Shown here piece after piece: positions 33,707 through 43,935 of a DNA stretch of 64,000 nucleotides. The position numbers and the translations under genes are program-made. The notes below the pieces were generated by a model. That model saw only the letters and a list, made by a program, of their open reading frames with translations. It had not been told where the DNA came from and made no database searches. How positions within the stretch are numbered: position 1 is the first letter of the stretch; each line of letters begins with the position of its first letter. The DNA is taken from NCBI RefSeq assembly GCF_001643375.1, contig NZ_LSHB01000004.1, forward strand, positions 1 through 64,000, read 5' to 3'. The stretch comes from Chryseobacterium sp. FP211-J200. Lineage in GTDB: Bacteria; Bacteroidota; Bacteroidia; Flavobacteriales; Weeksellaceae.

Positions 33707-34510
33707 ATGAAAAGAGTTTTATCCATAATTTTTATGGCTTCATTGTTTTGTGTAATCTTTTCATGTAAAGTGAAGGATAATATCGATTACATGAAGAATA
33801 TTGAACAAACAGCAATCAATACGTCTCTTCAAACATCTACTTTTACAATACAGCCAGGAGATCAATTGATGATTTCTGTTACGGCTAAAGATAATGACGT
33901 GGTGAAACCCTTCAATCAGAATTATTCTTCCGGAGAAATTTCGCAATATTCGCTTTCAAGTAGCAATTTGCCAATGCAGGGACAAACTTCTGTCTCTGGA
34001 CCTTCATATTTAGTTGATTCCAAAGGCAATATTCAATATCCTATTTTAGGAGAATTAAGTACTAGTGGGAAGACCATTGAGCAGTTTCGTGATTTATTAA
34101 AAGAGAGATTGAAACAATATGTAAAAGAACCAGGAGTCAATGTACGAAATACCAATTTCAAAGTAACGGTTCTTGGCGAGGTAACCAAAACGGGTACTTT
34201 TTTGATTCCTGATGGACAAAGTATGAGTATTCTAAGCATATTGGGTATGGCGGGAGATCTTACGATATACGGAGAGAGGCAAAATGTCTTGATTGTACGC
34301 AATGTCGATGGCAATACGACAAAAGAATATATGGACCTTACCAATGCAGAGTTATTCAACTCTCCATATTATTATGTGAAACAGAATGATGTTATTTATG
34401 TTTCTCCAAATAGAGCGAGAAAGGGTTCATCTTCATTCGGGCCACAGACTGGTGTCTACATCTCCGTTGCATCTGTTATTGTAGGACTTTTAGCTTTGCT
34501 ATTTAGATAA
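33707..34510 (+). CDS. Polysaccharide export lipoprotein (Wza-like)
   Basis: A 267-residue outer-membrane polysaccharide export protein. It has a lipoprotein signal (lipobox IFSC near residue 20), a Poly_export domain (PGDQLMISVTAKD near 52, DSKGNIQYPILGEL), an SLBB repeat (VTVLGEVTKTGTFLIPDG) and a C-terminal transmembrane helix (VYISVASVIVGLLALLF) as usual in Bacteroidetes. It should form the outer-membrane channel for the capsule or exopolysaccharide, together with the two Wzc-like kinases just downstream. Confidence 0.94.
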   Translation: MKRVLSIIFMASLFCVIFSCKVKDNIDYMKNIEQTAINTSLQTSTFTIQPGDQLMISVTAKDNDVVKPFNQNYSSGEISQYSLSSSNLPMQGQTSVSGPSYLVDSKGNIQYPILGELSTSGKTIEQFRDLLKERLKQYVKEPGVNVRNTNFKVTVLGEVTKTGTFLIPDGQSMSILSILGMAGDLTIYGERQNVLIVRNVDGNTTKEYMDLTNAELFNSPYYYVKQNDVIYVSPNRARKGSSSFGPQTGVYISVASVIVGLLALLFR

Positions 34511-34530
34511 TTCATTTTCAGTTCTTCTTG

Positions 34531-36855
34531 ATGGAAAAAACGAATATTAACCCTTCTGATATAGATATTAATTTGCTAGTTAAACCCTACCTCAATAAAT
34601 GGTATTGGTTTCTCTTTAGCATTACGATTGCTTTGATTCTAGGCTTTCTATATGTGAAAACTTCTGTACCAGTTTACAATGTCAGAGGTGCGGTTCTTAT
34701 AAAAGATGCAAAGAAATCTTTAGGAGCTGGGGTTGGTGATATGGGTGTTTTGGAGGGTTTGTCGGGATTTGGGGGTATGAGTACCAATAGCATAGAAAAT
34801 GAATTGGAGGTTTTTAAGACAAAAAAACTTGCTCGGGATATAGTTTCCATTCATCATCTTCAGACGACTATTTATTCCAATACAGGAATTACAAAAAATG
34901 AACTTTTTGGTGATACGTCTCCAATCGTTATTCACATAATTAGTGAGAAAAAAAATAAAAAATTTCCAAGAGAACCATTCGTTGTCAATTTTGAAAAAAA
35001 TAAATTGATTCTAAAATCCAGGAAATTGGATTACACTCATGATATTCAATATGGTAGATCTATAAGTTTACCATTTGCTAATATTATTATCACAAAAAAT
35101 AATTCGTTTGATAAGGAAAAGGCTGGAAATATTGGAGATGAATTGGAGGTTCACTTTTCTACTTTAGAAGCAGCATCCTCTGATATTCAGAAAATGATGC
35201 TCATAGATTTGGCAGATAAGGATGCTACTGTTATCAATCTTTCTATCAACTATCCACAGACGGATAAGGCGAAGGTTATCATAAAAGCACTGATAGATGC
35301 TTATAATAAAGAAGCTATTCTAGATAAGAACTCAGAATCCCAAAAAACAAAGGAGTTTATAGATGAAAGGGTTACAAAGATATCGAGAGAATTAGGAGAT
35401 GTAGAATCAGAAAAAGAGCGATTCAAAACAAATAATAAGATCACTGACCTTATGACAGAGGCCAAGATAAATCTTGAAAGTTCTGCAGATGCAAAAAAAA
35501 TTCAACTGGAACTAGATGCTCAGTTAGAACTCACAAATGATCTGATTTCGTATCTCCATAGACAGAATGATAATCAATTGCTACCTGTCAATATAGGACT
35601 AAACAATGCAGAGTCTAATACAAGTATTGCTACCTATAACAAAATGATTTTGGATAGGAACAGATTGCTGGAAAATGCTACTCCTCAAAACCCATTGGTT
35701 CAGGATATTAGCCAGCAAATCATTTCTATGAAACGATCTGTGTCTGAATCTTTGCAAAAGAACAGGACAGCACTTCAGTTTTCTCTTAATGAATATCAGT
35801 CTGAACAGAATAAAATCGGAAATCAGATAACTAAAATACCTTTACAGGAAAAGTTGTTTAGGAGTCTTGAAAGACAGCAACAGATCAAGGAGAGTTTGTA
35901 TCTTTTGTTGCTCCAGAAGCGCGAAGAAACGGCAATCTCGTTAGCTGTGGTTGCACCCAAGGCACGTATAGTTGAGCCAGCATATGTTTCTGAGAAACCA
36001 GTTGCTCCAAAAAAAATGATTATTTTCTTATTCTGTATGGGGCTAGGAGCCCTCATTCCATTTGTAATCATATATCTTAAGTATTTGATAAGTACAAAAA
36101 TTGTATCCAAAAATGATTTGAAAGTTTTAACAAAAATTCCAATTTTAGCAGAGATTCCCGCTGTAGGAAAGAGTATTTCTCATACAATTAAGACAAATGA
36201 TTTTTCACAATTAGCAGAAGCGTTTAGAATTTTGACGACCAATATTGGTTTTATGTTGCCAAAAGAAAAAAATTGCAAAGTAATTTTTGTAACTTCTTCT
36301 ATCAAGGGCGAAGGAAAAACCTTTGTTTCTATGAATCTAGCACTGTCACTTTCTAATTCTGATAGAGTCGTATTGATCGGTGCAGATATTAGAAATCCGC
36401 AGTTACAAAGATATAATCAAAATAGAAATCCAGGAAAAGGCTTAACTGAGTTTTTATATGATGATAACACTCGTATTGACGAGATTACCTTTAAAAATCC
36501 AGTCAACGAAAAGTGTGATATCATCTATTCTGGAACAATACCTCCAAATCCGACCGAGTTGTTGAAAAATGGCCGATTGGAAATTTTACTGCAAGAATTA
36601 AAGGTAAAATACGACTATATTATTATTGATACAGCGCCATTATTATTAGTAACAGATACTTTAACAATTGCACAGTATGCTGATCTCAAATTGTATGTTA
36701 CTCGTTCCAATTTTACAGATAGAGCATTGATAGAATTTGCTAATGAGGCTGTGGAGACTGGAAAATTGAATAATGTTGCGTTTGTCCTAAATGATATCAC
36801 GAAGCAGAATTTTGGATATGGAAATAAATATGGCTATGGCTATAATAATAAATAA
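34531..36855 (+). CDS. Polysaccharide co-polymerase / tyrosine autokinase (Wzc-like), first copy
   Basis: A 774-residue inner-membrane protein: two transmembrane segments (about 25-45 and 495-520) enclosing a large periplasmic Wzz-like and coiled-coil part, then a cytoplasmic BY-kinase domain with Walker A SSIKGEGKTF near 589, Walker A' IGADIRNPQLQRY and Walker B YIIIDTAP near 695. It ends in a tyrosine cluster (FGYGNKYGYGYNNK), the autophosphorylation site type. It controls chain length and export. The ATG at 34531 follows a TTG at 34528. It is 20 nt from wza and 9 nt before a close paralogue. Confidence 0.94.
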   Translation: MEKTNINPSDIDINLLVKPYLNKWYWFLFSITIALILGFLYVKTSVPVYNVRGAVLIKDAKKSLGAGVGDMGVLEGLSGFGGMSTNSIENELEVFKTKKLARDIVSIHHLQTTIYSNTGITKNELFGDTSPIVIHIISEKKNKKFPREPFVVNFEKNKLILKSRKLDYTHDIQYGRSISLPFANIIITKNNSFDKEKAGNIGDELEVHFSTLEAASSDIQKMMLIDLADKDATVINLSINYPQTDKAKVIIKALIDAYNKEAILDKNSESQKTKEFIDERVTKISRELGDVESEKERFKTNNKITDLMTEAKINLESSADAKKIQLELDAQLELTNDLISYLHRQNDNQLLPVNIGLNNAESNTSIATYNKMILDRNRLLENATPQNPLVQDISQQIISMKRSVSESLQKNRTALQFSLNEYQSEQNKIGNQITKIPLQEKLFRSLERQQQIKESLYLLLLQKREETAISLAVVAPKARIVEPAYVSEKPVAPKKMIIFLFCMGLGALIPFVIIYLKYLISTKIVSKNDLKVLTKIPILAEIPAVGKSISHTIKTNDFSQLAEAFRILTTNIGFMLPKEKNCKVIFVTSSIKGEGKTFVSMNLALSLSNSDRVVLIGADIRNPQLQRYNQNRNPGKGLTEFLYDDNTRIDEITFKNPVNEKCDIIYSGTIPPNPTELLKNGRLEILLQELKVKYDYIIIDTAPLLLVTDTLTIAQYADLKLYVTRSNFTDRALIEFANEAVETGKLNNVAFVLNDITKQNFGYGNKYGYGYNNK

Positions 36856-36864
36856 TTTACTTAA

Positions 36865-39231
36865 ATGGAAGTAACGAAAAGAGAAGAAGAAATCAATTTA
36901 AGAGAAATCATCAAACCGTACACAAAAAAATGGTATTGGTTTTTTATATCGGTAATTATTACCACAATTCTGGCAATATCTTATATCAAACTTACTGTGC
37001 CAGTTTATAAAATACAGTCATCTGTATTGATTAAAGATGCAAAAAAAATGTCTAGTGCATCCGGTGATTTTGGAGTTTTAGCAGGTCTAGGAGGTTTTGC
37101 TGGAATGGGAACTAACAGTATTGAGAATGAGTTAGAAATATTCAAATCTAAAAAAATAATTGAAGATGTTTGTAAAGATTTAAAACTACAAGTATCGATA
37201 TATTCTAAAGAGAAATTTCATGATGTTGAACTTTATAAAGATACAAATCCTTTTATAGTTCATGTTGTTAATGAAAAACCATACGAGGAGTTGCCAAAGA
37301 AACCTCTAAGTGTAAGGATAAATGGCGAGAAGATAACAATTTCTTCTGAGGAGTTTAAAAAGGACATAATAACTTCATTTAACAAAATTATAAGTCTGCC
37401 TTATGCTAATTTTATCATTCAAAGAAACCCCAAATTTATTGCAAAAAAAGTTAAAAATTTAGAATTAAAAGACTTTTATTTTACATACTCTGAGTTCTCA
37501 AAAGTGGTTGATGATAATCAAGAATCCATACAGGTGGATCTCACCGACAAAGATGCTACAGTTATTAGTTTATCGATGAATCATCCTAATAAAGATAAGG
37601 CTAAGGATATGCTAAATTTCCTTGTCGATAAATACAATGGATATGCTATAAATGATAAGAATGCAGAATCTAAGAAGACGAAAGACTTTATTGACGAAAG
37701 AATTTTGTTGATATCTAGGGAGTTGGGTGAAGTAGAAAGTGATAAGGAACGCTTTAAAGTTGATAACGATATTGTTGACATTGGAACAGAAGCCAGGATT
37801 AATCTGCAGTTAGCTAATGAGACTAGAAGGAAAAGTATTGAGCTTGAAACTCAAATCGAAATAAGTAAGATGCTTTTAGGTTATATTGATAATCAAACAA
37901 ATAATTATCAGGTTCTTCCTACCAATATAGGGCTAGATAATCCTTCTGCAACGTCCAATATTACCGCCTATAATAAATTGGTGATGGATAGGAACAGGCT
38001 TTTGGAAAATGCGACTTCGGAGAATCCTTTGGTAAAAGAAGTTACAAAAGATCTTGCTGGTTTAAAAAGTGCCATGAGAGAAAGCATTCAGAGATATATA
38101 ATAAATCTGAATGCATCAAAAAATCAAGTTGATACTGAAAACAGATATAGTGATGTGGAAATTCAGAAAGTGCCAAGACAAGAAAAACTATTTAGAAATA
38201 TAGAGCGACAGCAACAAATCAAAGAAAACTTATATTTATTATTACTTCAAAAAAGAGAAGAGGCTGCAATATCTATGGCTATTACGGATAATAAAGCCAG
38301 GGTTGTGGATAGTGCGTATGTTTTGAAAAAACAAGTTGCACCTAAAAAAATGATATCTATTTTGGGAGCCTGGATAATTGGTTTTTTAATTCCATTTGGT
38401 GTCATTTATAGCAGAGGATTATTAAACAACAAATTAATTAGTAAACATGATCTAGAGAAACTAACATCAACAGCTATTCTATCAGAAATTCCAAGACTTT
38501 ATAAAAAAGATGGCGAATTGATCATAAATAATGATGTCTCTCCACTGGCTGAATCATTTAGAATTTTGGTAACGAATCTTAATTTTATGTTGCCAAAGAC
38601 AGACGAGGCAAAAGTAATTTTTGTAACTTCTACCATAAAAGGTGAAGGTAAAACATTTGTTTCTGTGAATACTGCATTAGCACTTGCAACACCAATTAAG
38701 AAGATTTTGGTCATAGGTTCTGATATCCGAAATCCTCAGCTTCAGAGATATAATCCTGTAATGAAAAATGCTAAGGGGCTTTCTGAATATCTTTACGGTG
38801 AAATTGTTGATTCGGGAGAAATTATTCATCCAAGTGGGTTTCATCCAAATTGTGATTTTATTTACTCGGGTGTTATTCCACCAAACCCAACCGATTTATT
38901 ACAAAATGGTCAATACTCTAAACTAATAGAGTCTGTAAAAGATATGTATGACTATATCATATTAGACACAGCACCTCTGATGTTGGTGACAGACTCTTTC
39001 CTGATTTCAGAATTTGCTGATGCAACTCTCTATGTAACAAGATCTGAAATGACAGAGAAAGACTTCATCGATTTTGCTAACAAAAATATCTCGTCTAATA
39101 AAATTAAAAATGTAGGATTTGTTTTGAATGATGTTCACAGGACTAATTTTGGATATGGTAACAAGTATGGTTATGGTTACGCTGGTACATCTAATACTAG
39201 TTTTCTTAAAAAACTTTTTGGTAAGAATTAA
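36865..39231 (+). CDS. Polysaccharide co-polymerase / tyrosine autokinase (Wzc-like), second copy
   Basis: A 788-residue paralogue of the preceding protein with the same domain order: transmembrane segments near 28-48 and 498-520, periplasmic coiled coil, BY-kinase with Walker A STIKGEGKTF near 590, IGSDIRNPQLQRY and YIILDTAP. The tyrosine-rich segment FGYGNKYGYGY is kept and followed by a basic tail. Both copies keep every kinase motif, so neither looks dead. Tandem position and strong similarity show a local duplication. Confidence 0.93.
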   Translation: MEVTKREEEINLREIIKPYTKKWYWFFISVIITTILAISYIKLTVPVYKIQSSVLIKDAKKMSSASGDFGVLAGLGGFAGMGTNSIENELEIFKSKKIIEDVCKDLKLQVSIYSKEKFHDVELYKDTNPFIVHVVNEKPYEELPKKPLSVRINGEKITISSEEFKKDIITSFNKIISLPYANFIIQRNPKFIAKKVKNLELKDFYFTYSEFSKVVDDNQESIQVDLTDKDATVISLSMNHPNKDKAKDMLNFLVDKYNGYAINDKNAESKKTKDFIDERILLISRELGEVESDKERFKVDNDIVDIGTEARINLQLANETRRKSIELETQIEISKMLLGYIDNQTNNYQVLPTNIGLDNPSATSNITAYNKLVMDRNRLLENATSENPLVKEVTKDLAGLKSAMRESIQRYIINLNASKNQVDTENRYSDVEIQKVPRQEKLFRNIERQQQIKENLYLLLLQKREEAAISMAITDNKARVVDSAYVLKKQVAPKKMISILGAWIIGFLIPFGVIYSRGLLNNKLISKHDLEKLTSTAILSEIPRLYKKDGELIINNDVSPLAESFRILVTNLNFMLPKTDEAKVIFVTSTIKGEGKTFVSVNTALALATPIKKILVIGSDIRNPQLQRYNPVMKNAKGLSEYLYGEIVDSGEIIHPSGFHPNCDFIYSGVIPPNPTDLLQNGQYSKLIESVKDMYDYIILDTAPLMLVTDSFLISEFADATLYVTRSEMTEKDFIDFANKNISSNKIKNVGFVLNDVHRTNFGYGNKYGYGYAGTSNTSFLKKLFGKN

Positions 39232-39246
39232 TTTTTCTTTTTTGAA

Positions 39247-40785
39247 ATGGGGAAATCTAGAACTCAGAAAAGCATAAAAAATGCAAAAGTAGCTTTGTTA
39301 TTTTATGCCATCTACTTTGCAATACAATTTTTTTCAAGAAAAGTATTTATTGATTATCTGGGGGCAGAAATTTTAGGCCTCAATACCACTATAGCTAATA
39401 TGCTTAGCTTTCTGAATATAGCTGAATTGGGGATTGCATCTGCAATTTCCTACGTTTTGTATAAACCTTTGCATAATAACGATCAAAATACTATTAAAGA
39501 AATTATTTCTATACAAGGTTGGATTTACAGGAAGGTAACGTTATTTGTATGCATTATCACGGGTGTAATTCTATGTTTCATACCTTTTATATTTCGGAAA
39601 ACGGATATTCCTTTAGTTTTTATCTATTCTACATTTTTGGTATCGGTAACAGGTATAATTTTAAGTTATCTGTTTAATTATACTCAGATTTTATTTGTTG
39701 CGGATCAAAAAGAATATAAAATTAATATTGTAAATCAGGGTTTTAGAATATTGAAAATTTTTTGTCAAGTAATAGCAATTATTTACTTGGAGGATGGATA
39801 TATTTACTGGTTGATTCTTGAATTTGTTTTCACAATTGTGTCAGCATATTTTCTGCGCAAAGTCCTAAAAGATCATTATCCGTGGCTAAAATTAGAATTA
39901 AAAAAAGGAAAATTTTTTAATGAAAAATATCCTGAAATTCTGAAAAAAACTAAGCAATTATTTGTACATCAGATATCACAATTCATTTTAAATCAAGTTA
40001 CTCCTCTTATAATATTCAGCTACTTGAGTCTAACTATGGTTGCTATTTATGGCAATTATATGTTGATTGTCAATGGGATTGTCTTATTTATAAACGCTAT
40101 GTTTTCTGGGGCTCAAGCCGGTATTGGAAATATGGTGGCAGAAGGTAATAAATCAAAGATAATCGATTTTTTTGGAGAGTTTGCAGTTTTAAAATATTGG
40201 ATGATATCTATTATTTGTTTTGTATTGTTCTTACAAACACAAGCATTTGTAAGTTTGTGGGTAGGTGAAAAATATTTGTTAAGTGTTACAGAATTATACT
40301 TACTAATTATTTATTTGTTCATACTTATCACACGAGTAACGGATGGATTTATTTATGCATATGGTTTGTTTAATGATGTATTTGCACAGATATTTGAAGT
40401 GATATTAAGTATAACTCTATCCCTTTTTTTAGGAAAATATTGGGGATTAAGTGGGATTTTGTTTGGTGTTGTATCTAGCCAATTTCTTTTAATGATGTGC
40501 TGGAAGCCGTTTTTTCTTTTTACAAAAGGTTTTAAAATTAATTTTGGTGTTTACATCAAAAAAGTAATAATCTATTTTTTATGTATAATTATTTCTTTTT
40601 TTGTTTCATTAAGATTATTCAACATCATAGTTTTTCATGCTAACAATAATTTTTTGTTTTGGATTATCAACAGTTTAATAGCATTGATTATTTATTTTGG
40701 GGTTAGCTTCTTTGTTTTTTCGTTGACAAGCAAGGATTTCAAAAAGATCTATAGTAGGTTTAAATTAATTTTCGTGAAAAGGTAA
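39247..40785 (+). CDS. Oligosaccharide flippase (Wzx-like)
   Basis: A 512-residue polytopic membrane protein with about 12-14 hydrophobic segments, beginning SIKNAKVALLFYAIYFAIQF and containing the FIDYLGAEILGLNTT stretch typical of Wzx flippases of the polysaccharide transporter superfamily. It should move undecaprenyl-linked repeat units to the periplasmic face. The start follows the second wzc by 15 nt, and the EpsG-type gene begins 3 nt after its stop. Codon use is clearly more AT-rich than in the flanking housekeeping genes. Confidence 0.9.
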   Translation: MGKSRTQKSIKNAKVALLFYAIYFAIQFFSRKVFIDYLGAEILGLNTTIANMLSFLNIAELGIASAISYVLYKPLHNNDQNTIKEIISIQGWIYRKVTLFVCIITGVILCFIPFIFRKTDIPLVFIYSTFLVSVTGIILSYLFNYTQILFVADQKEYKINIVNQGFRILKIFCQVIAIIYLEDGYIYWLILEFVFTIVSAYFLRKVLKDHYPWLKLELKKGKFFNEKYPEILKKTKQLFVHQISQFILNQVTPLIIFSYLSLTMVAIYGNYMLIVNGIVLFINAMFSGAQAGIGNMVAEGNKSKIIDFFGEFAVLKYWMISIICFVLFLQTQAFVSLWVGEKYLLSVTELYLLIIYLFILITRVTDGFIYAYGLFNDVFAQIFEVILSITLSLFLGKYWGLSGILFGVVSSQFLLMMCWKPFFLFTKGFKINFGVYIKKVIIYFLCIIISFFVSLRLFNIIVFHANNNFLFWIINSLIALIIYFGVSFFVFSLTSKDFKKIYSRFKLIFVKR

Positions 40786-40788
40786 GCT

Positions 40789-42027
40789 ATGAATAAATTG
40801 TTATCCTACAAAAAGGAAAATATTTTCCAGTACATATTTATATTATTAGCTTTCTTGGTTAGTTTTTATATTTCTATAGCTTTAGGGCTTGTTATTTTTG
40901 TGTTTTGTATCGCTGTTTCAAAGAAAATAGCAAAACTAGCATTTTACTTTGTTTGCTTCATATTTGGATGTATATCATTTACACAATATACTAATACCAG
41001 CATTGGTAATTATGATATCATTTCATATTATTCGGTCTACTACTATTATCTTTCAGATTTTTCATTCAATGAATTTATCGTAATTGCTCTAAGTCTTGGA
41101 GATATTTTTTTCTATTTTGTATCATTTATCGTTGCACAGATTTTCCCTTATGACCCTCGATTTCTGAGTCTTGTCCTTACAACTTGTACTATGGGATTGT
41201 TGTTCTCGTCCATAGATAATTTTTGTCAATATTATCAAAAAGATAATATTGAAGGTGAGATAAGCTATAACAGACTTCAGGTCTTTGTTTGGATACTTTC
41301 ATTTTTTATTATCATAAGTTTTCCGAATTTGACAAATGTTTTACGACAGTTTTTAGCAATGTCATTATTTATTTACGGTGTTTCAAGAAAAACTGTAGGA
41401 AAACATTATATAACATTTTTTGTTTTAGCATTGTTAACGCATTGGAGCTTATTGATTTATATATTATTGTTTTTTGGATTCAATGCAATGAAGAAATACG
41501 ATACATTATTACTTATAAGTACACCATTCTTTGTTATATCTTTTATTATAGTGATTAATTATCTCCCACTATCTCAAAGAATTGTAAAAGGCTATCTTTC
41601 TGGTAATGAAATTTTAGGTGTCGATAAAACCCTGATTGCTATCAATTTTGTTATACAGCTTCTCATGCTCTTTGTAACTTTTAGATTGCGGAAAAACTAC
41701 AAAGAAATTTATATTATTTTATTATTTAGCGTTGTATATTCTCTATTATTTATTACAAATACGACGATAACTATGAGGCATTATTATTTTATTTCTATGT
41801 TAGGTACAGTTGTTCTAATGTGTGCTTGCATATCTAGAAGTCCTATATTGAATTTACATAAAGAAAATAGAATTATTTTATTCTCTGTATTCTGTCTTTT
41901 TTCATATTATAACATTAAAACTATGGTCGAAGGAGATTTCAGCTATTTAATTTTTGAAGAAAATCTTTTATTTACTTCTCTTCATGATGTTTTTAGTTCT
42001 AAATTTGATATTACAATAATTAGATAA
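40789..42027 (+). CDS. EpsG-family membrane protein (Wzy-type polymerase)
   Basis: A 412-residue protein with about ten hydrophobic segments. The segment NVLRQFLAMSLFIYGV followed by LLTHWSLLIYIL matches the EpsG family, whose conserved Arg and His are thought to bind the lipid-linked substrate. It is the only candidate polymerase in the locus and should join repeat units in the periplasm. Its stop codon overlaps the ATG of the next gene by one base (TAATG). Confidence 0.85.
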   Translation: MNKLLSYKKENIFQYIFILLAFLVSFYISIALGLVIFVFCIAVSKKIAKLAFYFVCFIFGCISFTQYTNTSIGNYDIISYYSVYYYYLSDFSFNEFIVIALSLGDIFFYFVSFIVAQIFPYDPRFLSLVLTTCTMGLLFSSIDNFCQYYQKDNIEGEISYNRLQVFVWILSFFIIISFPNLTNVLRQFLAMSLFIYGVSRKTVGKHYITFFVLALLTHWSLLIYILLFFGFNAMKKYDTLLLISTPFFVISFIIVINYLPLSQRIVKGYLSGNEILGVDKTLIAINFVIQLLMLFVTFRLRKNYKEIYIILLFSVVYSLLFITNTTITMRHYYFISMLGTVVLMCACISRSPILNLHKENRIILFSVFCLFSYYNIKTMVEGDFSYLIFEENLLFTSLHDVFSSKFDITIIR

Positions 42028-42890
42028 TGATAACAGTTATAATTCCATCTTACAACAGAGCTCATTTATTACCAGAAATAATTCCCTCCTATTTGCAAGG
42101 TGCAGTCTCTAGAGTAGTTTTAGTTGATGATTGTTCTATAGATAATACAAAGGAAGTCATTAAAAAATTGCAAGTAGAAATACCGATTTTAGACTATATC
42201 AGATTGGATAAAAATAGTAGACAAGCATATGCCAAAAATGTAGCTATAGAAACTGTTGAGACGCCGTGGATCTATTTCGGAGATGATGATAGTGTACTTT
42301 ATCCTAACAGTTTAAAATTTCTTTTGCAGACTTGTCAAGAATATGATGCTGATATATGTGGAGCAAAAGCGCTTTATATGAATGACGACGAAATTGATTT
42401 AGAAAAAAATGTTGCAATACACAACATACTTTTGCCTACTGGAAAGCTTATTGCAGACCTTAATACTTTAGAAACTAATTTTCAATATTCTGTCGTACAA
42501 CCAATATCGGTTCCTATCGTTCATGCTTCTGCATTAGTAAAGACAGATGTCGCAAAAAGAATCAAATTTGATCCATCTTATATAGGTAACAGTTATAGGG
42601 AGGAGACTGATTTCTTTCTAAGATCTTTCTTGGAAGGAAGTAAGATCATGTATGATTCTAGAGCTGTTCAAATTAACTTGCCTAGAAAAAAAGCAAAGGG
42701 AGGCTCTCATTCTTCTGGTAAAATAAAATGGTATTATTATACAGTTGTCAACAATCATCGTTTTATGAATAAAAATTGGAGTTCTGTTCAAAAAAAACTG
42801 GCTATTAAAACCCCACAGATGATTATGGAAATCAAATTTTTGTACAATCTCTTCCTTGGAGCTTCAAAAAATATAATATCTAAGTTATGA
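42027..42890 (+). CDS. Glycosyltransferase family 2
   Basis: A 287-residue GT-A fold glycosyltransferase with the N-terminal VIIPSYNRAHLL motif, the nucleotide-binding VLVDDCSIDNT and the metal-binding DxD motif in YFGDDDSVLYPN. A C-terminal extension runs to the end with no membrane segment. It would add one sugar to the lipid-linked repeat unit; donor and acceptor are unknown. It overlaps the next gene by 4 nt (ATGA). Confidence 0.91.
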   Translation: MITVIIPSYNRAHLLPEIIPSYLQGAVSRVVLVDDCSIDNTKEVIKKLQVEIPILDYIRLDKNSRQAYAKNVAIETVETPWIYFGDDDSVLYPNSLKFLLQTCQEYDADICGAKALYMNDDEIDLEKNVAIHNILLPTGKLIADLNTLETNFQYSVVQPISVPIVHASALVKTDVAKRIKFDPSYIGNSYREETDFFLRSFLEGSKIMYDSRAVQINLPRKKAKGGSHSSGKIKWYYYTVVNNHRFMNKNWSSVQKKLAIKTPQMIMEIKFLYNLFLGASKNIISKL

Positions 42891-43933
42891 TTGAAAAAAG
42901 AAATTGTTATTTAGTATCATACAATGGTCTTTCTAATGCTGGAGGTGTTGAAAAAGTGAGCTATTATCTAAATAAAATACTGCAAAAAAGAGATTTTAAT
43001 ATTATTCTTGTCGATAAACAATTAATTGAAGAAAGTTTTTTAGGTAAATTGTTTGGAATTATCTTTAAAAAAGTTCCTATTACGGTTTTTACATTATTAG
43101 CATCGTTTTACATCAGATTTTATAAGAAACGTGACGATATATCAATCACTCAGGGTTTTAATGCGCCATTCTTGAAAACAGATTATCTATATGTTCACGG
43201 AACAATGCGTGGATACGTAGAAAGTGTGGGACAAAAAAAAACATTTGCTTTGAGAATGTTATTTTTTCTAGAAAAAATTGCAATTAAGAACGCAAAAAAA
43301 ATTCTCAGCGTCTCTCAAAATGCAATAGATGAAATTGAGAAATTTTATACTAAAAAGCAATTAGATTATTCAATAGTAAATAATGGTGTGGATAGTGATA
43401 ATTTTTTCCCCAACATTAGTAATCTTCCAACATCTCAGATTACAGTTCTATATTGTGGAAGATTAGATGAAGGTAAGGGATTGTCCCAACTTTTAAATCT
43501 TGCGGCAGAAGCTGAACAAGACCCAAAAATCAAATTCTTAATTGCTTGTAATAATAATTGTAATACTGATTTATTCAGAAAATTTAATCGAACACAGATA
43601 AATATCGGTCTAAGTTCTGATGACATGAGCTTATTTTACAATAAAGGCAATATACTTTTTTTTCCATCTTTGTATGAGGGGTTTGAAATGGTAAGTCTCG
43701 AGGCTTTATCTTCTGGTATACCAGTATTAGGTAATAAGGTAGGGGCAGTAGCAGAATTGAAAAAAAATAATGCACCTGGTGTTTATATAATAGATTATTG
43801 TAGGCCAATACTTAAACAGATTAGAGAGATTGTTGACCAAAATAATGATAAACAATATTTTTTACATCAATATTATAAATCAAAATTTGATATTGTAGTG
43901 TATGCTGAAAAGTTAAATAAAATTATTAATTAA
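42887..43933 (+). CDS. Glycosyltransferase family 4
   Basis: A 348-residue GT-B fold glycosyltransferase. The N-terminal domain has the acceptor loop NAGGVEKVSYYLNKIL, and the C-terminal domain the donor site with YCGRLDEGKGLSQLL and the ExxxE signature in PSLYEGFEMVSLEALSSG. It would add a sugar to the growing repeat unit on the cytoplasmic face. The start overlaps the previous gene by 4 nt, and the stop is 2 nt from the next ATG. Confidence 0.91.
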   Translation: MIEKRNCYLVSYNGLSNAGGVEKVSYYLNKILQKRDFNIILVDKQLIEESFLGKLFGIIFKKVPITVFTLLASFYIRFYKKRDDISITQGFNAPFLKTDYLYVHGTMRGYVESVGQKKTFALRMLFFLEKIAIKNAKKILSVSQNAIDEIEKFYTKKQLDYSIVNNGVDSDNFFPNISNLPTSQITVLYCGRLDEGKGLSQLLNLAAEAEQDPKIKFLIACNNNCNTDLFRKFNRTQINIGLSSDDMSLFYNKGNILFFPSLYEGFEMVSLEALSSGIPVLGNKVGAVAELKKNNAPGVYIIDYCRPILKQIREIVDQNNDKQYFLHQYYKSKFDIVVYAEKLNKIIN

Positions 43934-43935
43934 GA

